Source of the DNA: an uncultured Prevotella sp.
Lineage (GTDB): Bacteria; Bacteroidota; Bacteroidia; Bacteroidales; Bacteroidaceae
Assembly: GCA_900553965.1 (NCBI GenBank)
Contig: USFX01000140.1
Location: 1-7,264 of the forward strand
DNA length: 7,264 nucleotides
Direction: 5' to 3'
Shown here: positions 1-5,122 of the stretch, piece by piece
Position numbering within the stretch: the stretch's first letter is position 1
Layout: each line of letters begins with the position of its first letter
Notes under the pieces: model-generated
Seen by the model: the letters and a program-made list of their open reading frames with translations, nothing else
Told to the model about the DNA's origin: nothing
Databases searched by the model: none
Position numbers and translations under genes: made by a program

Positions 1-2456
1 AAGCCGATTGGCTCGCCGACACGAGCGATATAGTCCGTTTGGTTCTTGTTGTCGGTTCCTGCCCAACCAGAGCGGAACGGCATTTCGTTGATACCGGCAG
101 CCAAGTCATCGATATTGCTCTTGTCGAAACCGATGTTGAAGTAAGCGCCCAAAGAGAAGTTCTTCTTCTGGATGATGGCAGCATTGAGGGTCAACTCGAC
201 ACCCTTGTTGCTTGTCGAAGCGCTGTTCTCGTAAACTGACTTGTAACCGGGAGCGGTGATGTCATGCTGGATGAGCAGGTCATCGGTACTGTTCCAATAG
301 AATTCCAGCGAACCGTTGAGTCTCTCCTTGAAGAAACCAAAATCGAGACCGATGTTACGCGTGGTACGCTTCTCCCAAGTAATGTTGGGGTTGGCAATCA
401 CATCCGAAGCTGCGAGGTGGTTGTTCTGGGCGTCGCCCACACCATAGTTTTTGCTTCCGCTGTTCAGGCTGTACACCTGGCGGAAAGTATTGTTAGCAAT
501 ACGGTTGTTGCCGACCTTACCGTAAGACACGCGGAGTTTAAGGTTGGAGAGCCAGCCCCGTGTGCTTTCTATCCACGGTTCCTCGATGATGCGCCATGAA
601 GCGGCTGCTGCAGGGAAGAAGCCCCACTGCTTGCCTCTTGCGAACTTCGAGCTGCCGTCCTCACGGAAAGTAAGAGTGAGGAGATAACGCTCCTTGTAGT
701 TGTAGTTGAGACGGCCGAAGAATGAGACGGTCCGTGTGTCCGGGTCGGTAACACTTTTCACCGTAGGAACACCGGAGCCCATGCCGAAGTTAGAGAACAC
801 GTCTTCGGGAGACAACGCCTCACTGTAACGCGTTCCATACATATAATTATAGTCGCTCATCTCGTTACGGTATTCCTGACCAATCATCACGTCAAACTTG
901 TGATCCTTTAGGAATTTTCTTCCGTAGCTGATTGTCGCAGTCTCACGCAGACTGCGTCTGTTCTGCTTCGTCCACTCGGCCAGAGGCATTCCGCCGACGT
1001 ATGAAGCATTGGTCGTGGTGGAACCCCACCAGCTCTTCGTCTCCTCAAAACCATAGCCATAACCACCCTCAACGCGTGCCTTGAGACCTTTGATGATTTC
1101 CCAATCAAAAGCGGCGTTGAAGTTGAAGCGGCGTTGGTCGCGACGACGCCAATAGCGTTTTGCCTGCTCGGAGAGGCTCATGTTGCTCTTTTCCCACTCG
1201 TCGATTTCCTCATCCGACATGGTGTCAAAGTCGGGAGTGATGTATTCCGACAATCCCTTTGTAGCGACAGAGGTTATCGCCTGTGATGTACGAATCTTGT
1301 ACGTGCCGCCCTGTGTTCCGGAACCGTTGACTTCCTGGTCACTGACGCGCGCGTTCATAGTGAACTTCATCTTCTTGTTGATCTGATGATCCAACTTGAA
1401 CATGAAAGCGGCACGGGAGAAGTCATTGTTCTCCATCAGACCGCCATTATAGTCGTAAGTTCCGCTCAAAGAGAACTTCGTCTTATCCGAACCGCCGCTG
1501 ATGCTGACGTTATGACTCTGAGAGAGCACATCTGCTCCGAACATATCTTCCTGCCAGTCGATAGCCTCGATGCCCTTGTAAAGCTGGAGGTCATCATAAA
1601 CGCCGAACTGACGGTAGAATGAGTTGAGCGTGCTTGCGTCGTTGCGCAGAAGAGCATACTCATAGTTGCTCATAACATAGTCGTATGTGTTCATGGCGTC
1701 CATGCGGTTGGCCACGGTCTTGGTCTGCAGATAACCGTTATAGTTGACAACGGTCTTGCCGCCCTTGGCATTCTTCGTCGTGATGAGGACAACACCGTTG
1801 GCTCCCTCGGCACCATAGATGGCCGTGGCGGAAGCGTCCTTCAGGACTGTGATGTCTTCGATGTCGTTGGGCGAGATGTCACTGATGGTGCTGGTCTGGA
1901 AACCGTCAACAACATAAAGAGGAGAGTTGTCACCGGTTATCGAACCGCCGCCACGCACACGGATGAGGATTTCGGCGTCGGGCGAACCGTCGGTCGTGGT
2001 CACATGAACACCGGCCATCTTACCGGTCAAGGCCTCACTGACGTTTGCCACCGGTACTTTCACCAGGTCAGAGCCTTTGACCGTCGACACCGAACCCGTC
2101 AGGTCTTTCTTACGTACGCTACCGTAACCGATGACGACGAGGTCGTTGAGCGAAGAGGCCTCGTCCTCAAGAACGACATTGACTGCCGTCTTGCCCTTGA
2201 CGTCGACTGTCTTTGATTTCATACCGATGTATGAAACGACAATAGGATTTTGGCCTGAGACCTTGATGTTGCACACACCGTCAATATCGGTGACGCCACC
2301 ATTCCGTGTCCCTTTCTCCAACACATTTGCTCCAATGACTGTTTCACCGTTGGAGTCTTTAACGGTGACTTTTACAGTCTGCGCCGAGACTCCTCCCGCA
2401 ATAAGCAGCAGGGCCAATAACAGCGTCACTCGGATACGCTTAATTTGTTCAGACAT
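1..2456 (-). CDS. SusC/RagA-family TonB-dependent outer-membrane transporter (C-terminus beyond window)
   Basis: The protein is a TonB-energised outer-membrane beta-barrel that imports oligosaccharides, normally in complex with a SusD-type lipoprotein. The frame is open for 818 codons and leaves the window still in the barrel; the family usually has about 1000 residues, so roughly 80% is present. Residues 1-25 form a signal peptide (MSEQIKRIRV, a leucine-rich core, then VSA|Q). A carboxypeptidase-regulatory-like domain covers about 27-100. A TonB-box-like NDLVVIGYG lies at 104-112, followed by the SusC hallmark VRKKDLTGSV. The plug domain (about 115-228) contains ALTGKMAGV from 142, LYVVDG at 180-185 and NDIEDITVLKDASATAIYG at 197-215, ending GANGVVLITTK at 218-228. 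The usual YGSRGANG reads YGAEGANG here. The barrel includes typical stretches such as NYKERYLLTLTFREDGSSKF and LKLRVSYGKVGNN. The start is chosen because the signal peptide begins there and an A-rich leader precedes it. The family is certain; the substrate is unknown, and no SusD is visible because the gene's downstream side is outside the window. Confidence 0.96.
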   Translation of the reverse strand, partial: MSEQIKRIRVTLLLALLLIAGGVSAQTVKVTVKDSNGETVIGANVLEKGTRNGGVTDIDGVCNIKVSGQNPIVVSYIGMKSKTVDVKGKTAVNVVLEDEASSLNDLVVIGYGSVRKKDLTGSVSTVKGSDLVKVPVANVSEALTGKMAGVHVTTTDGSPDAEILIRVRGGGSITGDNSPLYVVDGFQTSTISDISPNDIEDITVLKDASATAIYGAEGANGVVLITTKNAKGGKTVVNYNGYLQTKTVANRMDAMNTYDYVMSNYEYALLRNDASTLNSFYRQFGVYDDLQLYKGIEAIDWQEDMFGADVLSQSHNVSISGGSDKTKFSLSGTYDYNGGLMENNDFSRAAFMFKLDHQINKKMKFTMNARVSDQEVNGSGTQGGTYKIRTSQAITSVATKGLSEYITPDFDTMSDEEIDEWEKSNMSLSEQAKRYWRRRDQRRFNFNAAFDWEIIKGLKARVEGGYGYGFEETKSWWGSTTTNASYVGGMPLAEWTKQNRRSLRETATISYGRKFLKDHKFDVMIGQEYRNEMSDYNYMYGTRYSEALSPEDVFSNFGMGSGVPTVKSVTDPDTRTVSFFGRLNYNYKERYLLTLTFREDGSSKFARGKQWGFFPAAAASWRIIEEPWIESTRGWLSNLKLRVSYGKVGNNRIANNTFRQVYSLNSGSKNYGVGDAQNNHLAASDVIANPNITWEKRTTRNIGLDFGFFKERLNGSLEFYWNSTDDLLIQHDITAPGYKSVYENSASTSNKGVELTLNAAIIQKKNFSLGAYFNIGFDKSNIDDLAAGINEMPFRSGWAGTDNKNQTDYIARVGEPIG

Positions 2457-2512
2457 AAAAATTTTGTTTTAGTTTGTTGTTATTGTTAATAGTATCTCGT
2501 TATTTGGTTTTG

Positions 2513-2541
2513 CAAATATAATATAAAATATTGTATCAAAA
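2513..2541 (-). promoter_or_regulatory. Bacteroidetes-type promoter of the SusC gene
   Basis: On the minus strand the sequence TATATTTG (2513-2520) matches the Bacteroidetes -7 consensus TAnnTTTG exactly. A TTTTG at 2537-2541 could be the -33 element. The gap of 16 nt is shorter than usual, so the upstream box is less certain than the -7 box. The resulting leader would be about 50 nt, A-rich and without a Shine-Dalgarno sequence, as is normal in this phylum. The repeat element at 2555-2610 lies directly upstream. Confidence 0.65.
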
Positions 2542-2554
2542 GTATATTCGAGGG

Positions 2555-2610
2555 CAGAAAATTGACAAAAACTCTGATTTTACTCTATTGTCTGCTAAAA
2601 AATACACCTT
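2555..2610. repeat. Promoter-proximal repeated element, copy 1 (SusC side)
   Basis: This 56-bp stretch aligns without gaps to 3294-3349, at a constant offset of 739, with 42 of 56 positions identical by hand count. It holds short inverted arms GACAA (2564-2568) and TTGTC (2588-2592). It begins 34 bp upstream of the SusC -7 box. The corresponding arms in copy 2 differ in sequence yet still pair. It could be a regulator site, a structured leader remnant, or part of an old promoter duplication. Confidence 0.65.
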
Positions 2611-2836
2611 AAAGAGGCCATCAGATCTACGGGGTGAGAGCCCACTCAGACTCCCTCAAGAGAAAGATACCTTCAGGATGAGGACAGGAAAATGACGCGG
2701 ACATCAAGGTGCAAGGAGGCCGTAAGAAAAGTAAAGAGACGTTAATTCGTCTGCTCAATTCTGCGAATTTAACATTATTTTTTTTCGAAACCAGAGCGGA
2801 CGGCGAGTCATTTTCGAACCGTTTTTCGCTTGAAAA

Positions 2837-2850
2837 AAGACCGCGGTCTT
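2837..2850. repeat. Perfect 14-bp palindrome next to the branched inverted repeat
   Basis: AAGACCGCGGTCTT is its own reverse complement. It ends one base before the 20-bp arm that starts at 2852. With no loop bases it resembles a duplex protein-binding site more than a hairpin, and it may mark the left edge of the element at 2852-2956. Confidence 0.7.
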
Positions 2851-2851
2851 G

Positions 2852-2956
2852 CCGTAAGGGCCTCCCGGGGGCACGACGGGGCTGCTTTCGCACGATGACG
2901 GACGCCCCGTCGCAATGCAACGAGCACCCCGTTGCACCCCCGGGAGGCCCTTACGG
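2852..2956. repeat. Branched inverted repeat: perfect 20-bp outer stem enclosing two smaller stems
   Basis: The left arm 2852-2871 (begins CCGTAAGGGCC) is the exact reverse complement of the right arm 2937-2956 (ends GGCCCTTACGG), 20 bp with no mismatch. Inside lie two further perfect inverted repeats: CGACGGGGC (2874-2882) with GCCCCGTCG (2904-2912), and TGCAACG (2916-2922) with CGTTGCA (2930-2936). Single strands could therefore fold into a three-way junction, with 2 and 3 unpaired bases at two joints and none at the third. It is much more GC-rich than the flanking DNA. It has no T-run suited to a terminator at the end of the stem beyond TTTTG. A miniature mobile repeat, a palindromic repeat of the REP/BIME kind, or a structured RNA are all possible; I do not recognise the family. 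Confidence 0.85.
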
Positions 2957-2969
2957 TTTTGTCACAAAA
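2957..2969. repeat. 13-bp palindrome at the right edge of the branched repeat
   Basis: TTTTGT-C-ACAAAA has 6-bp arms around a single central base and abuts the end of the 20-bp right arm. With the palindrome at 2837-2850 it makes the branched element bracketed on both sides by small symmetric sequences. AT-rich palindromes of this size can arise by chance, so its link to the element is tentative. Confidence 0.5.
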
Positions 2970-3091
2970 AGCTCATATCCGTAACTCCCTGACTGTCAAC
3001 GTCTCCTGTTTGAACGAAAAAAATGCGTTATTTTGAGTCGTAACCCGAAAACGGAGGTCCGGCTGACGTTCAACCATTGTTAAAGTAAAGT

Positions 3092-3111
3092 TTATTCAGA
3101 GTTGTGAATAA
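3092..3111. repeat. 7-bp inverted repeat, possible operator
   Basis: TTATTCA (3092-3098) and TGAATAA (3105-3111) are perfect reverse complements around GAGTTG. The layout suits either a dimeric DNA-binding protein or a small hairpin. It lies nearly 300 bp upstream of the next promoter box, so a direct role there is doubtful. Confidence 0.4.
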
Positions 3112-3140
3112 GTTTTAAACAGACATTGCCACCGAAACGA

Positions 3141-3232
3141 AAACGCAAAGGTCGCAAAGACGCAGAGCCACCGGGTGGGATATTCAATGCCGTGAGCTTT
3201 CATGTCTTTGTGGCTTTGAGGGCTTTGCGTTT
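3141..3232. repeat. Inverted CGCAAAG-type intergenic repeat
   Basis: The left arm repeats CGCAAAG-like words (CGCAAAG at 3144, CGCAAAG at 3153, CGCAGAG at 3161). The right arm (about 3206-3232) is its imperfect reverse complement, with a perfect 10-bp outer pairing of AAACGCAAAG (3141-3150) and CTTTGCGTTT (3223-3232). A small hairpin, CCAC-CGG-GTGG, sits at 3168-3178 inside the loop. Similar CGCAAAG/CACAAAG dispersed inverted repeats are familiar in Bacteroidetes intergenic DNA, so I take this as a dispersed non-coding repeat. The open frame crossing it (3126-3377) is a by-product. Confidence 0.7.
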
Positions 3233-3293
3233 CATTATAGAAACCGGACAAGCCGCAACAACAATATCCCTATATTTTACCCCTGTCAAAAAA

Positions 3294-3349
3294 CGGAAAG
3301 TTGGCGAAAAGTCGGATTTTACCCTGTTGCCAACTAAAAATTACTACTT
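3294..3349. repeat. Promoter-proximal repeated element, copy 2 (beta-helix gene side)
   Basis: This is the partner of 2555-2610. Its inverted arms are AGTTGGC (3299-3305) and GCCAACT (3329-3335), 7 bp and perfect. Compared with copy 1, GAC/GTC has become GGC/GCC, so the changed position keeps its base pair. It ends 39 bp upstream of the TATCTTTG box. Both copies have the same absolute orientation, hence opposite orientation relative to the genes they precede. Confidence 0.65.
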
Positions 3350-3388
3350 TTTAAATAATAAAAAGGCAATGGTATGAATGTTTTTCGT

Positions 3389-3396
3389 TATCTTTG
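3389..3396 (+). promoter_or_regulatory. Bacteroidetes -7 promoter box of the beta-helix gene
   Basis: TATCTTTG matches TAnnTTTG exactly. No clear TTTG -33 box lies about 20 bp upstream, where the sequence reads GGCAATGGTATGAATG, so the promoter may need an activator. Transcription would start a few bases downstream, giving a leader of about 60 nt that is very A-rich and lacks a Shine-Dalgarno sequence. Confidence 0.65.
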
Positions 3397-3465
3397 CAGT
3401 GAAATAACATAACGAAAAAAGAAACGAATATATTATACTATTAATTAAAAACAAAATCAAAACTT

Positions 3466-4587
3466 ATGAAGAAGATTTTTACTTTAGTTGCCACAGCACT
3501 CTGCGCTGTTGGCGTCAACGCACAGGACTATCAGTACACCCTCACTGATGCTGACGAGGCTCTGACTCAGGAGCTCATCAACACCGTAGCTGAAAACGCA
3601 GGCGGAACAAGTGCTGAAATCATCATCCCCGGAACAAAGGAAACCGTTGAGGTCTATGGCATGAGCGAGGCCGGCGAGAAGACAGGCGTAAGTCTGCCCG
3701 AAGGATTCTCCCTGACAATCAAGGGCCAGGGCGAGAAGCCGACGCTCAATTTCCCGAAGAGCTTCAACCTCGAAGGCACTCACGGCTACATCCGTTTTGA
3801 GAACGTTAAGATTGCTGACGGAGGATGCCAGTATTTCATCAATCAGAGCAAGCCGGCCTCTGTAGGCGAGCTGTCGCTGAAAGGCATTGAAATCAACGGC
3901 ATGGAGCGTTCGCTTATCCGCACTCAAGGCTCTGAGGCCATCAAGATTGACAATATCATTGTCGACAACTGCGTTATGACAAACATGTCAAGTGCTAACG
4001 GTTACTCCGTGTTCTATTTCGGTACAGCTTCTACGACCATCGGCAAACTCGACATCAAGAACTCTACGTTCAATAAGTCACAGCGCAGCTTCATCGAGAC
4101 TTCAAAGGCTCCTGTCGCTAACGGCATATTCATTTCTGACTGTACGTTCTACAACAATGTGGTTGGTGGCAAATACTTCATGGATGCCAATGGACAGAGC
4201 ACTAATCTAACAATGACAAACGTCATCCTCGGCAAGACATACGAAGAAACTGCAAAAGGAGCCCGCTCTGCCGGAACTATGACAATCACAAACTGTCTCC
4301 GCACCTCTGACTGTGTATATGCCGCCAACAACATCGCCGACCTCCCCGCAGGAGAGCAGAGCTCTGCCGACATCTTCACTGATCCGGACAACGGCGACTT
4401 CACTCTGAAGATTGACACGAAGGTGGGTGACCCTCGTTGGTATAAAGGTGGTAGCGATGGCATCAGCAGCGCCGTTGCAGAGAAGGTTGCAGCTGACGCT
4501 CCCGCTTACAACCTCGCCGGACAGAAAGTTAACGACAGCTTCAAGGGCATCGTTGTGAAAAACGGCAAGAAGGTCGTAGTGAAATAA
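3466..4587 (+). CDS. Secreted beta-helix protein of the DUF4957/DUF5123 type
   Basis: This complete 373-residue protein has a clear signal peptide (MKKIFTLVATALCAVGVNA|Q), so it leaves the cytoplasm. The middle (about 75-285) is a ladder of short strands with asparagine turns, such as IRFENVKI, LSLKGIEI, IKIDNIIVDNC, LDIKNSTF, IFISDCTF, LTMTNVIL and MTITNC. This is the pattern of a right-handed parallel beta-helix as in pectate-lyase-like folds. The stretch with FTDPDNGDF (304-312) and GDPRW (321-325) resembles the end of DUF5123 proteins found in polysaccharide-utilisation loci. The last residues (YNLAGQKV at 348, then KGIVVKNGKKVVVK) form a tail common in Prevotella secreted proteins, resembling a shortened type IX sorting tail. 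No catalytic residues can be named, so glycan binding or lyase activity is conjecture. The gene is monocistronic, with its own promoter box and terminator. Confidence 0.85.
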   Translation: MKKIFTLVATALCAVGVNAQDYQYTLTDADEALTQELINTVAENAGGTSAEIIIPGTKETVEVYGMSEAGEKTGVSLPEGFSLTIKGQGEKPTLNFPKSFNLEGTHGYIRFENVKIADGGCQYFINQSKPASVGELSLKGIEINGMERSLIRTQGSEAIKIDNIIVDNCVMTNMSSANGYSVFYFGTASTTIGKLDIKNSTFNKSQRSFIETSKAPVANGIFISDCTFYNNVVGGKYFMDANGQSTNLTMTNVILGKTYEETAKGARSAGTMTITNCLRTSDCVYAANNIADLPAGEQSSADIFTDPDNGDFTLKIDTKVGDPRWYKGGSDGISSAVAEKVAADAPAYNLAGQKVNDSFKGIVVKNGKKVVVK

Positions 4588-4652
4588 GATACACCTTATT
4601 ATATAATATACAACAGTCCGGCGGAGGGCGTTGATATTAAGGACACGTAAGT

Positions 4653-4703
4653 GAGGAGACTGCGGCGTAAGATCATGATTGCACTGCGGTCTCCTCTTTT
4701 TTT
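4653..4703 (+). terminator. Rho-independent terminator after the beta-helix gene
   Basis: GAGGAGAC (4653-4660) pairs perfectly with GTCTCCTC (4689-4696). The stem extends inward through 4665 and 4684 with two GC pairs, a further GC pair and two GU wobbles, giving about 13 bp. Seven Ts follow at once (4697-4703). It lies 66 bp after the stop codon and isolates the gene from the GH3 gene downstream. Confidence 0.9.
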
Positions 4704-4731
4704 GTGTCTAAGGGGACATTGGGGCAGTGAT

Positions 4732-4792
4732 GGCAGTCCGGCAGGAAGCCCCGTGACGCTGACGGCAGTCATACGGCAAGGCCGGACATGCC
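4732..4792. repeat. GC-rich imperfect inverted repeat
   Basis: GGCAGTCCGGC (4732-4742) pairs with GCCGGACATGCC (4781-4792), 11 bp with one bulged A at 4788. No T-run follows on either strand, so it is not a second terminator. It could be a remnant of a dispersed repeat. Confidence 0.5.
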
Positions 4793-4801
4793 CTTCCGGT
4801 A

Positions 4802-5042
4802 AGTGAGACAGGACATACAAGAAAGTGAGACAGGCTATATTGGAAAGTAAGACAGGCTGTTTTACCGCGTAATATAGGCTATATTGGTCGGTAATACAGG
4901 CTATATTACTTTATGATATGAGTCATTTTACTCTGCAATATGAGTCATTTTACTCTGCAATATGAGTCATTTTACTGACCAATATGAGTCATTTTACTGA
5001 CCAATATGAGTCATTTTACTCTGCAATATGAGTCATTTTACT
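4802..5042. repeat. Array of about eleven palindromes at an exact 22-bp period
   Basis: Palindromes of 15-19 bp, each around a single central G, have centres at 4834, 4856, 4878, 4900, 4922, 4944, 4966, 4988, 5010 and 5032, always 22 bp apart; a decayed unit is centred at 4812. The first five are of type A: GTAAGACAGGCTGTTTTAC at 4847-4865 (one mismatched pair), AATATAGGCTATATT at 4871-4885 (perfect), GTAATACAGGCTATATTAC at 4891-4909 (one mismatched pair). The last six are type B with the identical 17-bp core ATATGAGTCATTTTACT, separated by CTGCA or GACCA. A 22-bp spacing is close to two helical turns, so all centres face nearly the same side of the DNA. The array ends 80 bp before the GH3 start, where a multi-site operator could sit. 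A simple minisatellite is the alternative. Confidence 0.85.
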
Positions 5043-5122
5043 TTCCGGTCCGGGTCTCCGCAATGTACGGCAAACGGAATAACTCTATTTAATAACAATC
5101 AAAAATCTACAAAACGGAACAA

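Larger units (their letters stand above)
2457..3465. other. 1-kb divergent intergenic region without a convincing gene
   Basis: This stretch separates the minus-strand SusC gene from the plus-strand beta-helix gene. It carries two promoter boxes, two copies of a 56-bp element, a branched inverted repeat flanked by palindromes, an inverted CGCAAAG-type repeat and a 7-bp inverted repeat, each listed separately. Short open frames occur at 2627-2920 (minus), 2709-2984 (plus) and 3126-3377 (plus), but they run through the inverted repeats, have no recognisable domain and have no promoter box, so they are not called. In 2611-2836 I see only AT-rich runs (T-tract at about 2777-2784) and a weak 5-bp inverted repeat (2654-2658 with 2679-2683). 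Confidence 0.8.
4588..5122. other. 535-bp intergenic region with terminator, hairpin and palindrome array
   Basis: This region lies between two plus-strand genes and has no convincing open frame. It begins with the terminator of the beta-helix gene, continues with a GC-rich stretch holding an imperfect hairpin, and then has the 22-bp-phased array. The last 80 bp before the GH3 start contain no exact TAnnTTTG box. The 9-mer CAGTCCGGC occurs at both 4614-4622 and 4734-4742. Confidence 0.8.

Noticed and set aside
2625..2690. Possible TPP-like riboswitch (GGGGTGAGAGCCC)
   Set aside because: The conserved thiamine-box sequences such as CTGAGA and the later ACC and GAACCTGATCTGG elements are missing, and no thiamine gene follows.
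2627..2984. Small overlapping open frames on both strands
   Set aside because: They read through the branched inverted repeat, which is why both strands encode similar PPGGPYG peptides; no promoter box or leader supports translation.
3126..3377. 83-codon open frame rich in lysine and arginine
   Set aside because: It starts at a non-ATG codon and crosses the CGCAAAG inverted repeat and the promoter-proximal element, so it is repeat-derived.
3484..3927. 147-codon minus-strand open frame
   Set aside because: It is antisense to the beta-helix gene, which has a signal peptide, promoter box and terminator; the antisense protein shows no recognisable feature.
4802..5042. CRISPR array
   Set aside because: Repeats are 17 bp and the intervening segments are only 5 bp and repeat among themselves (CTGCA, GACCA); no cas gene is present.
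4802..5042. Plasmid replication origin with iterons
   Set aside because: The 22-bp period is iteron-like, but no rep gene or recognisable DnaA box is nearby and the flanking genes are ordinary chromosomal carbohydrate genes.
4916..5042. TGAGTCA resembling the eukaryotic AP-1 site
   Set aside because: The match is fortuitous: the genes and promoters are clearly bacterial, and the core is explained by the palindromic repeat unit.
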